Below are positions 1-7,949 of a stretch of 64,000 nucleotides of DNA, piece by piece (position 1 is the first letter of the stretch; the number at the start of each line of letters is the position of its first letter). The DNA lies in contig CAVWKW010000002.1 of assembly GCA_963755705.1 (NCBI GenBank), positions 186,001 through 250,000 on the forward strand. The letters are read 5' to 3'. Origin of the DNA: JBARDN01 sp963755705 (GTDB lineage: Bacteria; Desulfobacterota; Binatia; Binatales; Binataceae). The notes beneath the pieces were generated by a model. The model was not told the DNA's origin, did no database searches, and saw only the letters and a program-made list of their open reading frames with translations. The position numbers and the translations under genes are program-made.

Positions 1-1
1 T

Positions 2-1375
2 TTCGCAGGCGCGATGCTGGCCGCGGTTTTCGCGATCGTCGCGATTGCGCCGCGCGCGTACGCGCTCGAGATCAAACGGATGACGCTGTCCAACGGCGCG
101 GTTCTGCTGGTCTCGGAAGAGCATGAGCTGCCCATGGTGACGGTGTCGATCGCGTTTGACGCCGGCGCGCGGCGCGACCCGGACGGCAAAGCCGGACTCG
201 CCGCGCTGACCGCGCAATGCCTGGGCCAGGGAACCCGGAGTCTCAGCGCCGCCGACTTCAATCAGAAAGTCGATTTCATGGGCAGCTCGGTCGAAGTTGG
301 CGCCGACCGCGACTACGCGGTCGCCGGCTTCACCTCACTCAAAAAATATCAGGACGATACCATGGCGCTGATGGCGGGAATTCTGACCGAGCCGGGCCTG
401 CGCGACGCCGATATCGAACGCAAGCGCGCCGAGACTATCGCGGATATCCATGCGCAGGAAGAAGAACCAGGTTATACCGCCAGCGTGAAGTTCCAGAAGG
501 CGCTGTTCGGCGACACGCCATATGGGCATCCAGAGGACGGCAGCGCGGAGTCGGTCGCCAAGCTCACGCCTGACGACGTGCGCGCGTTCTATCGCAACCA
601 CTACAAGCTCGGCAGCGCGGTGATCGCGGTGACCGGCGACGTCCGCGCGGACGAAATTAAAGCATCACTTGAGAAATCGCTGACGGGCATGGCCGGCACC
701 GTCGCGGCGCAGGCCGTGCCGCCCGCGCCGCCGGCGCCCAAGGGACTCGAGGCCAAGCTCATCGATCGCAGCGTGCAGCAGGCCAATATCATCATGGGCT
801 TCGGCGGAATCGCGCGCTCGAATCCCGACTTCTACAAGCTGCAGGTGATGAACTACATCTTCGGCGGCGGCGGCTTCGCCTCGCGCCTGGTGCAGGTCGT
901 GCGCAGCGAGCATGGTCTGGCCTACTCGGTCGGCAGCGTCGTCTCGGCGGGCAAGTTCGAAGGCGCTTACGGCATCCGTCTGCAAACCAAGAACTCGAGC
1001 GCGAACGACGCGATCAAACTCATCCTCGAACAGATGCGAATCATGCAGGAGCATCCGGTCACCGACGCCGAGCTCGACGGCGCGAAGAAGTTCCTCATCG
1101 GAAGCTTCCCGCTCAAGTTCGATCGCCAGAGCGCGATCGCCGGCTTCATGCTTGGCATCGAGCTCAACGGCCTCGGACTTGATTACGCCGATCGCTATCC
1201 GAAGCTGATCCAGGCCGTGACCAAAGAGGACGTGCAGGACATGGCGCGCAAGTATCTGCATCCCGATGCGATCCTGTTGGTCGCGGTCGCGAATCTGAAG
1301 GACGCCGCGATCAACACCGCGATGCTCTCGCAGATCGCCGCGGGAGATTCCGCCGCCGCGCCCGCCAAGCAGTAG
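2..1375 (+). CDS. M16 family peptidase subunit, zinc motif absent (5' end probably outside window)
   Basis: Resembles the insulinase/pitrilysin (M16B) family: an N-terminal M16 domain, a middle region and a C-terminal half with the family's G-G-G-F-x-S-R-L segment. Counting from the Met at 14, the HxxEH zinc-binding motif expected at about residues 64-68 reads A-L-T-A-Q, so both His ligands and the catalytic Glu are lost. In M16B pairs one subunit is active and the other, like this one, is a non-catalytic partner; the active partner probably lies upstream of base 1. The frame is open to base 2, and the hydrophobic stretch after Met-14 (LAAVFAIVAIAP, then A-Y-A) looks like a signal peptide lacking its basic n-region, so the true start is likely outside the window. 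Predicted periplasmic. Family assignment is firm; the inactive role is inferred from the missing residues. Confidence 0.85.
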   Translation, partial: FAGAMLAAVFAIVAIAPRAYALEIKRMTLSNGAVLLVSEEHELPMVTVSIAFDAGARRDPDGKAGLAALTAQCLGQGTRSLSAADFNQKVDFMGSSVEVGADRDYAVAGFTSLKKYQDDTMALMAGILTEPGLRDADIERKRAETIADIHAQEEEPGYTASVKFQKALFGDTPYGHPEDGSAESVAKLTPDDVRAFYRNHYKLGSAVIAVTGDVRADEIKASLEKSLTGMAGTVAAQAVPPAPPAPKGLEAKLIDRSVQQANIIMGFGGIARSNPDFYKLQVMNYIFGGGGFASRLVQVVRSEHGLAYSVGSVVSAGKFEGAYGIRLQTKNSSANDAIKLILEQMRIMQEHPVTDAELDGAKKFLIGSFPLKFDRQSAIAGFMLGIELNGLGLDYADRYPKLIQAVTKEDVQDMARKYLHPDAILLVAVANLKDAAINTAMLSQIAAGDSAAAPAKQ

Positions 1376-1415
1376 CGCGTTCCGCGCGCCGCGAGGAAAA
1401 TCACGCGAGGGGTCG

Positions 1416-2015
1416 ATGCCCAGCGCATCAGAAGAGCCGGTGGCGGAGCGGCCGCTGATTTTCACCTTCGGCCATTCGACGCATCCGATCGAGCGATTCC
1501 TCGAGCTGCTCGGCGAGCATCGCATCGCGACACTTGCCGACGTGCGCTCGTTTCCGTCCTCGCGCAAATGGCCGCAGTTCAATCAGGAGGCGCTGGCCGA
1601 GTCGCTGGAGCGCGCGGGAATCGCCTACCGATGGATGAAGCTTCTCGGAGGACGACGGCAAAGCAAGCGCGCGGATTCACCGCACTCCGCGTGGCAGCAT
1701 CCAGCGTTCCGATCCTACGCCGACTATACAGACAGCGCGGAATTCGCTGCCGGTCTGGCGGAGTTGATAGAGCTCGCGAAGAACGCGCGGACTGCCTACA
1801 TGTGCTCGGAAGGATTGTGGTGGCGATGCCATCGACGGATCATATCGGACCATCTGGTGGTACGCGGATGGCGCGTCGAGCACATCATGCCGACCAGTAA
1901 GCTCTCGCCGCACGTGCTGTCCGCGTTCGCACGAGTCGCCGACGGAAAAATAATCTATGACGGCAGCACAATCCAGGGCAGCGACGGCACCACTGCGTCG
2001 AAACCCGCGCGATAA
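1416..2015 (+). CDS. DUF488 family protein
   Basis: A 199-residue protein with the DUF488 hallmarks: an N-terminal F-G-H-S-T segment (about residue 19), D-V-R-S-F-P-S-S-R, and a C-terminal M-C-S-E block followed by W-R-C-H-R-R. The biochemical role of DUF488 proteins is not established. No signal peptide, so probably cytoplasmic. It starts 40 bp after the M16 gene with GAGGGG just upstream of the ATG, so co-transcription is possible. Its 3' end overlaps the convergent TPR gene by about 60 bp. The last 15 or so residues are low-complexity and probably unimportant. Confidence 0.85.
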   Translation: MPSASEEPVAERPLIFTFGHSTHPIERFLELLGEHRIATLADVRSFPSSRKWPQFNQEALAESLERAGIAYRWMKLLGGRRQSKRADSPHSAWQHPAFRSYADYTDSAEFAAGLAELIELAKNARTAYMCSEGLWWRCHRRIISDHLVVRGWRVEHIMPTSKLSPHVLSAFARVADGKIIYDGSTIQGSDGTTASKPAR

Positions 2016-2968
2016 GGTTTCTGCTGCTGGTAGAGCGCGAGCAATTTCTGCTCCTTGGTCGCCAGCGGATTCGGCGCAATTTTATTGTGCGAGATTGCCT
2101 GCTGCTGCACCGCGACGGCTTGCTGAAAATCACCGGCCTCGGCATACGCGGCGGCAAGCGCGTCGAGCGACCACGCCAACGACGAATTGTTTTGTGCGGG
2201 TTTGACGTCTGACTTCACCGCTGCGCCGGACACTGCTGCCACGAGCATCGTGGGCGCGCCGAGTCCCGCGCCACGCTTCGCGTTCTCGAGCGCCTGCTTG
2301 GCGTCACGATATTTGGCATCCGGACAAGTCGCCTGGAGCCATCCGAGTGCGCTGTAAGCCGGTCCATAATCCGGCCGCATCTTAATCGCCGATTGCCAGT
2401 CGGCCTGAGTCTCGCCGTAACGGCCCGCCATGCCATACGCGAATCCGCGCTGCACGAGAAACATCACGTTGTTCGGATCTAGCTCGATAGCGTGCGAGAG
2501 GTCCGCAATCGCCTTCGCGCTGTCGCCCATCGCCATGTAGATGAATCCGCGCGACGAGTAGCAGAGGGCGGTATGCGGCGCGAGCCGAATAGCCTCGTTC
2601 GCGTCGTCGAGCGCAAGGTCCAGCCGAGAGGTTCGCGTGTATGCTTGCGAGCGGAAGATGCGATACTCGGCGGCGTTCGGTTCGAGCTCGATTGCGCGGC
2701 TTATGTCGGCGATACCCTGATCGTTCTCGCCCGCGTAGAGATAGTCGTAGGCCTGCGCCATATACACCTGCGGGTTTTCCGGATAGGCGTCGACGATCGG
2801 ATTGAGATCGAGCGCCGCAGTCTTGTAGTCGCCCTTGCGCTGCGCGGCTTGCGAATCCGCCCCGGCTTGCCGAAGCGCGGCTTGCTGCGCGCAGCCAGCG
2901 CAGACCATCGCGACCGTCATCGCAAATACGAGTGAACTCGATTTGATCATCTTCGATCTGGTCCTCAT
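1955..2968 (-). CDS. TPR-repeat lipoprotein
   Basis: A 337-residue protein with a signal peptide ending in a lipobox (V-C-A-G-C), so it is probably lipid-anchored in the envelope. The body is a run of tetratricopeptide repeats with the usual pattern: Y-x-x-R-G-F-x-Y, then A-I-A-D-x-S-x-A-I-E-L-x-P-N (clear at about residues 80-190). A more degenerate C-terminal helical region contains A-Y-A-E-A-G-D-F-Q-Q-A. TPRs are protein-protein scaffolds; no partner can be named from the neighbourhood. A second ATG at 2950 (MIKSSS) would give a shorter, still signal-bearing protein and has GAGGA upstream. The 3' end overlaps the convergent DUF488 gene. Confidence 0.85.
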   Translation of the reverse strand: MRTRSKMIKSSSLVFAMTVAMVCAGCAQQAALRQAGADSQAAQRKGDYKTAALDLNPIVDAYPENPQVYMAQAYDYLYAGENDQGIADISRAIELEPNAAEYRIFRSQAYTRTSRLDLALDDANEAIRLAPHTALCYSSRGFIYMAMGDSAKAIADLSHAIELDPNNVMFLVQRGFAYGMAGRYGETQADWQSAIKMRPDYGPAYSALGWLQATCPDAKYRDAKQALENAKRGAGLGAPTMLVAAVSGAAVKSDVKPAQNNSSLAWSLDALAAAYAEAGDFQQAVAVQQQAISHNKIAPNPLATKEQKLLALYQQQKPYRAGFDAVVPSLPWIVLPS

Positions 2969-3083
2969 CCCGCGTGATGATGCGTTCGCATGCGCTTTGG
3001 CCCGGTGGCCATCGCAGGTTGACTGCCAGTCATACTACGAGCGGCAGACGCGCGTCGAGATGAGCAAATCGATTTCGGAATCT

Positions 3084-5918
3084 TCAGGCGGCGGCGCGAT
3101 GACTCAGTGCGTGGCGCAGGAACTGCCCGGTGTAGGAGTCGGGTGCGGCGGCAACTTCCTCGGGCGTGCCCTTCGCGACGATCATTCCGCCGCGGTCGCC
3201 GCCCTCGGGACCAAGATCGATTACGTAGTCAGAGGTCTTGATCACGTCGAGATTGTGCTCGATCACGATAATCGTATTGCCCGCGTCGGCCAGCCGCCCA
3301 AGCACCGCGAGCAGGCGCTTGATATCGTCGAAGTGCAGCCCGGTAGTCGGCTCGTCCAGGATATACAGCGTGCGGCCGGTAGCGCGGCGCGAGAGTTCCT
3401 TGGCGAGCTTGATGCGCTGCGCCTCTCCGCCGGAAAGCGTGGTCGCGGACTGTCCGAGATGGATGTAATCCAATCCGACGTCGCGCAGCGTCTCGAGCTT
3501 CTGCCGAATCGGCGGCACCGAGCCCATGAACTCGACCGCCTCGGCCACGGTCATGTTCAGCACCTCGGCGATATTCCTGCCCTTGTACTGAATCTCGAGC
3601 GTGTCGCGGTTATAACGCATCCCGGCGCAGACCTCGCAGGTCACGTACACGTCGGGCAGGAAGTGCATCTCGATCCGGATGATGCCGTCGCCCTCGCATG
3701 CCTCGCAGCGCCCGCCCTTCACATTGAACGAGAAGCGCCCTGGTCCGTAGCCGCGCATGCGAGCTTCGGGCAATTGCGCGAACAGTTCTCGAATATGGGT
3801 GAACAGACCGGTGTAGGTCGCGGGGTTCGAGCGCGGGGTGCGTCCGATCGGGCTCTGATCGACGTGGACGATTTTGTCCAGATGCTCAATCCCCTCGATC
3901 GACTTGAACACGCCTGAGCGCTCGCGCGAATGGTTGAGCCTCTGCGCGAGCGCGCGGTAGAGCGTATCGAGCACCAGCGTGGATTTGCCGGATCCGGAAA
4001 CTCCGGTGACGCAGGTCACAACTCCGAGCGGAAATTGCACGGTCAGGTCGCGCAGGTTGTTTTCGCGCGCACCCTTGATCACCAGCGTGCGTCCGGTCGC
4101 CTGGCGTCTGCGCGACGGCACCTCGATCTCGACTTCGCCGGACAGATATTTCCCGGTCAGCGATTTCGGATTTCGTATCACCTGGTCGGGCGTGCCCTGC
4201 GCCACCACGTATCCGCCAAGCGCGCCGGCGCCCGGACCCATATCGATCAGATGATCGGCCTCGAGCATCGTGTCTCGATCGTGCTCGACCACCAGCACGG
4301 TGTTGCCGAGTTCCCGCAACCGCTTGAGCGTCGTGAGCAGGCGCTGGTTGTCGCGCTGATGCAGTCCGATCGACGGCTCGTCGAGAATGTACAGCACGCC
4401 GACCAGGCTCGAGCCAATTTGCGTCGCCAGGCGAATACGCTGGCCCTCGCCGCCCGAAAGACTGCCCGAGGTGCGATCGAGAGTCAGGTAGTCGAGACCG
4501 ACGTCGCCGAGAAAAGAGAGCCGCTCGCGAATTTCCTTCAGGATGAGCCTGCCGATCTCGGTCTCCTGCCTGGTGAGCTTGGGCGCGACGAAAAATGCGA
4601 GCGCCTGCTTGATCGACATCGCGGTCACTTCCGAGATCGACTTGCCCTGGAAGCGGACGAACAGGCTTTCTTTCTTGAGCCGCGCGCCGGCGCATACCGG
4701 GCACGGGCGCATGTTCATGTAGCCCTCCAGGACTTCGCGAATTCCCTCGGACTCGGTTTCCTTGTAGCGGCGATCGAGCCACTGCAGCACGCCCTCGAAC
4801 GCACGCGAGTATTCAGAGCGATGATGCCCGCGCTGGTAGGCGAACTCGATCTCCTCGGTGCCGGAGCCGCCCAGGATCGCCTTGCGCACTTTGGGCGGAA
4901 TATTCTTCCACGGCGTGTCGAGGCTGAATTTGTAGTGCGCGGCCAGCGCCTCGAGCACCGGCTGCATGTAATTCATGGTGGCCCATGGCGCGATCGCGCC
5001 GTCAGAGATGCTCAAGTCTTCGTTCTGCACCACCAGCTCCGGATCGAAGTACATGATCGATCCGATGCCGGAGCATTCGGTGCATGCGCCGTGCGGGCTG
5101 TTGAACGAGAACATCCGCGGCGTGATCTCCGGATACGAAATTCCGCATTCGACGCAGGCGAAGCGCTGGCTGAAGTAAACGCCTTCCGCGCTTTTTTTGT
5201 CGTCGAGCTTTTCGACCTTCAGCAGGTCCTGCCCGTACTTGAACGCCACTTCGAGCGAGTCGGCCAGCCGCTTCTCGATTCCCTTGTGGATCGCGAGCCT
5301 GTCAACCATCACCTCGATCGTGTGGCGGGTGTTCTTGTTGAGCGCGGGCTCTTCGCCGAGCTCGCAGAGCTTGCCGTCGATCTTGACCCGCACGAAGCCG
5401 GCCCGGCGCATCTCGGAGAGCTCTTTTTTGTACTCGCCCTTGCGATCGCGCACGATCGGCGCGAGCACGTGGATCCGCGAGCCCTCGGGCCACGCCATCA
5501 GGCGATCGACGATTTGCTGGACGCTCTGCTGCGAGATCTCGCGTCCGCAGTTGTAGCAAAACGCATGTCCGACGCGCGCGAACAGCAGGCGCAGATAGTC
5601 GTAAATCTCGGTGATGGTGCCGACCGTCGAGCGCGGGTTGCGCGAAGTGGTCTTCTGCTCGATCGAGATTGCCGGCGACAGCCCCTCGATCGAATCGACG
5701 TCGGGCTTCTCCATCTGCTCCAGGAACTGCCGCGCGTACGCCGAGAGCGACTCGACGTACCGGCGCTGGCCCTCGGCATAGATGGTGTCGAAGGCGAGCG
5801 AGGATTTGCCCGAGCCCGAAAGTCCCGTGATCACCACCAGCTTGTCGCGCGGAATCTCGAGGTCGATATCCTTGAGGTTATGCTCGCGCGCGCCCTTGAT
5901 TATGATTTTATCGGCCAT
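3084..5918 (-). CDS. uvrA: UvrABC excinuclease subunit A
   Basis: A 944-residue protein of standard UvrA length. It recognises DNA lesions as a dimer and loads UvrB in nucleotide excision repair. Visible features are two ABC ATPase modules with Walker A G-L-S-G-S-G-K-S-S (near residue 32) and G-V-S-G-S-G-K-S-T (near 640); two ABC signatures, L-S-G-G-E-G-Q-R and L-S-G-G-E-A-Q-R; and zinc-finger cysteines (CVEC/CTEC, CPVC, and CEAC/CEVC in the second half). The insertion-domain pair C-Y-N-C is also present. It is followed on the same strand by no close partner and preceded (minus-strand sense) by pdxA, whose stop is 15 bp away, so read-through from the mfd-pdxA operon is likely. Confidence 0.97.
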   Translation of the reverse strand: MADKIIIKGAREHNLKDIDLEIPRDKLVVITGLSGSGKSSLAFDTIYAEGQRRYVESLSAYARQFLEQMEKPDVDSIEGLSPAISIEQKTTSRNPRSTVGTITEIYDYLRLLFARVGHAFCYNCGREISQQSVQQIVDRLMAWPEGSRIHVLAPIVRDRKGEYKKELSEMRRAGFVRVKIDGKLCELGEEPALNKNTRHTIEVMVDRLAIHKGIEKRLADSLEVAFKYGQDLLKVEKLDDKKSAEGVYFSQRFACVECGISYPEITPRMFSFNSPHGACTECSGIGSIMYFDPELVVQNEDLSISDGAIAPWATMNYMQPVLEALAAHYKFSLDTPWKNIPPKVRKAILGGSGTEEIEFAYQRGHHRSEYSRAFEGVLQWLDRRYKETESEGIREVLEGYMNMRPCPVCAGARLKKESLFVRFQGKSISEVTAMSIKQALAFFVAPKLTRQETEIGRLILKEIRERLSFLGDVGLDYLTLDRTSGSLSGGEGQRIRLATQIGSSLVGVLYILDEPSIGLHQRDNQRLLTTLKRLRELGNTVLVVEHDRDTMLEADHLIDMGPGAGALGGYVVAQGTPDQVIRNPKSLTGKYLSGEVEIEVPSRRRQATGRTLVIKGARENNLRDLTVQFPLGVVTCVTGVSGSGKSTLVLDTLYRALAQRLNHSRERSGVFKSIEGIEHLDKIVHVDQSPIGRTPRSNPATYTGLFTHIRELFAQLPEARMRGYGPGRFSFNVKGGRCEACEGDGIIRIEMHFLPDVYVTCEVCAGMRYNRDTLEIQYKGRNIAEVLNMTVAEAVEFMGSVPPIRQKLETLRDVGLDYIHLGQSATTLSGGEAQRIKLAKELSRRATGRTLYILDEPTTGLHFDDIKRLLAVLGRLADAGNTIIVIEHNLDVIKTSDYVIDLGPEGGDRGGMIVAKGTPEEVAAAPDSYTGQFLRHALSHRAAA

Positions 5919-5933
5919 CGCGATTCGTGCCGT

Positions 5934-6953
5934 TCAGTCCTTGCGGCTGCGCGCCGCTGCCGCCGCGTATTCGATTGCCGCCAGCATGCTCGAGGGACTG
6001 GCCGCGCCCTTGCCCGCGATATCGAACGCGGTGCCGTGGTCGGGCGAGGTGCGGATAAACGGAATCCCCAGGGTGATATTCACTGCGCGATCAAACTCCA
6101 GCGTCTTCAAAGCGATCAATCCCTGATCATGATACATCGCCACCGCCGCGTCGAAACCGAAGCGTCCCTTGGTGCGAATGAACGCGGTGTCGGGCGCAAG
6201 CGGTCCGAACGCGTCGATCCCGGAGCGCCGCGCCGCCGCGATCGCCGGCTCGATCACGCGAATCTCCTCGTTTCCAAACAGTCCGTCCTCACCGGCGTGC
6301 GGATTAAACCCCAGCACTCCGATTCGCGGCCGCGCGACTCCGAGCCGCGCACGCATATGGTCGCGAAGCAGCACGATTGTGTCGAGCACCGCCGCGCGCG
6401 TGAGCTTCTTCGATACGCCGGCGAGACCCATATGCACCGTCACCAGCGCGAGTTTCAAATGGTCCCCGGCGAACATCATGCGCCATCGCCGCGCCCGTCC
6501 CAGATGCGCCAGCAACTCCGAATGGCCCGGATAGCGATGCCCGGCGCGATCCCACCACTGCTTGCTGATGGGGGCTGTAACCAGGGCGTCGGCGGCGCCG
6601 CTCAGCGCCATTTTTGCGCCCTCGACGACATAACCGAACGACGCGTCGCCGCCCTCGATCGAGGGCTTTCCGGCGCGCCGTGCGCGAGCGCTCAGGGGGG
6701 CGTGGGTGATGACACCGATACTGTAGCCGCCCGGCCTGGATTCGTTGGGCTTCCATTCACGCGGGCGGATTCGCGAATGCAGCCGCCGCGCGGTTTCAGT
6801 CATCACGTTCAGATCACCCACGACGATCAGCGCCGGCGCATCGCGCCGTGAAGCGAGCCGCGCCGCCGATTTGAGGATCACCTCCGCGCCAATTCCCGCC
6901 GGATCGCCCATGCTGACGGCGATAAGCGGCTGCGCCTTTTGTCGCGGCGCCAT
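5934..6953 (-). CDS. pdxA: 4-hydroxythreonine-4-phosphate dehydrogenase
   Basis: PdxA oxidises 4-phosphohydroxy-L-threonine with NAD in the deoxyxylulose-5-phosphate-dependent pyridoxal phosphate pathway. Visible motifs: the N-terminal S-M-G-D-P-A-G-I-G segment, G-H-x-Y-P-G-H-S-E with the metal-binding His, N-P-H-A-G-E, M-Y-H-D-Q-G-L (second metal His) and the C-terminal T-S-P-D-H-G-T-A-F-D-I-A. The chosen ATG (MAPRQK, 339 residues, normal family length) lies 5 bp after the stop of the upstream SurA-like gene. An in-frame start at 7010 would overlap that gene by 50 bp and adds residues with no family match. It is probably translated from an mfd/surA-like/pdxA/uvrA transcript. Confidence 0.95.
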   Translation of the reverse strand: MAPRQKAQPLIAVSMGDPAGIGAEVILKSAARLASRRDAPALIVVGDLNVMTETARRLHSRIRPREWKPNESRPGGYSIGVITHAPLSARARRAGKPSIEGGDASFGYVVEGAKMALSGAADALVTAPISKQWWDRAGHRYPGHSELLAHLGRARRWRMMFAGDHLKLALVTVHMGLAGVSKKLTRAAVLDTIVLLRDHMRARLGVARPRIGVLGFNPHAGEDGLFGNEEIRVIEPAIAAARRSGIDAFGPLAPDTAFIRTKGRFGFDAAVAMYHDQGLIALKTLEFDRAVNITLGIPFIRTSPDHGTAFDIAGKGAASPSSMLAAIEYAAAAARSRKD

Positions 6954-6958
6954 CAAAC

Positions 6959-7945
6959 CTAGTAAAGCGTCTCGACGTCGTGTTGTTTGACCAGCTCGGT
7001 TTCGACCCACTGCTGGGTTTCCGCTTTGGCCTTTTCGTCGATCAGCTTTTCACGGATCTCGTCCTTGACGTCGGAGAGCGGACGAACTCCGGGAACCTCG
7101 TGCGCTTCAACCTTCAAAATATGAAATCCGTGGCTGGTCTGGACAACCTGCGAGACATCGCCGGGCTTGACCGTCTTAATCGCGGCCAGAATCTGGTCCA
7201 TGATGTCCTGCGGCTCGAACCATCCGAGGTCTCCGCCGTTATTCTTGGAAACATCGTCGGAATATTTGTGCGCGAGCTCGCCAAAATCCGCGCCCTTGAA
7301 AGCTTCGTTCCTTAATTCCTGGGCCTTGATCTTGAGCTGCGCGATTTGCTGCGGGGTCGCGTTGGCAGGGATTCCGATCAGTATCTGCGACAAGCGGTAG
7401 CGCTCTTTGGCGACGGTGAAATCGTCCTGGTGTTGATCGTAGAAGTCCTTGATATCGGCATTTGAAATATCAACCCGGTCGCGGACCTGCTGCTGGATCA
7501 TCATCGCCTTCTCGAGCTCTTCGCGCGCGTGCTTGCGGAAATCGTGCATGCTCATCCCACTCTGGGCGATCGCGGCTTTGAACTGTTCGGGGGTCATGTG
7601 CCGATCCTGCCGGAGCTGATCGGCGTAGTGATCGACCTGCGCGTCGTCAATTTTATCGGAATATTTCTGCGCCTCGTTCTGAAACAGCTTGGCCGCGATC
7701 AGCTCCTTCAGCATCAGCTTGGCGTCCGGGTTGTTCGCGATATCATCGGTGTTGACCGGATGCCCCATCGCGACGCTGAATGCCTGCACGTCGTGCGCGG
7801 TAATTGGATCGCCGTCCACGCTGGCGACCACCCGATCGACCGATTGCTGCGCCGACGCCGGCACCGTCGCACAGCACAGGAACAGCGCGAGCGCGGCGCC
7901 AAGCGCAACAGCGCGTGTGACATTCGCCGACATAAGGATCCGCAT
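6959..7945 (-). CDS. SurA-like periplasmic peptidyl-prolyl isomerase / chaperone
   Basis: A 328-residue secreted chaperone. It has a signal peptide (hydrophobic core ALGAALALFLCC, cleavage near A-S-A-Q), a SurA N-terminal helical domain (residues ~30-150, V-D-R-V-V-A-S-V-D-G-D-P-I-T) and one parvulin domain. The parvulin domain shows Y-R-L-S-Q-I-L-I-G-I, D-F-G-E-L-A-H-K-Y-S-D-D, G-G-D-L-G-W-F and G-F-H-I-L-K-V. Family proteins assist outer-membrane protein folding; E. coli SurA has two parvulin domains, here only one. The ATG at 7945 sits 4 bp after the mfd stop, and a second ATG at 7933 is preceded by GGA and may be used instead. The longer frame to 8059 would overlap mfd and is rejected. 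Confidence 0.9.
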   Translation of the reverse strand: MRILMSANVTRAVALGAALALFLCCATVPASAQQSVDRVVASVDGDPITAHDVQAFSVAMGHPVNTDDIANNPDAKLMLKELIAAKLFQNEAQKYSDKIDDAQVDHYADQLRQDRHMTPEQFKAAIAQSGMSMHDFRKHAREELEKAMMIQQQVRDRVDISNADIKDFYDQHQDDFTVAKERYRLSQILIGIPANATPQQIAQLKIKAQELRNEAFKGADFGELAHKYSDDVSKNNGGDLGWFEPQDIMDQILAAIKTVKPGDVSQVVQTSHGFHILKVEAHEVPGVRPLSDVKDEIREKLIDEKAKAETQQWVETELVKQHDVETLY

Positions 7946-7949
7946 GAAT

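Noticed and set aside
3930..6851. 973-codon open frame antisense to uvrA and pdxA
   Set aside because: Composition is the His/Arg/Asp-rich pattern typical of a reverse-frame shadow in GC-rich DNA, it spans two real genes, and no domain is visible.
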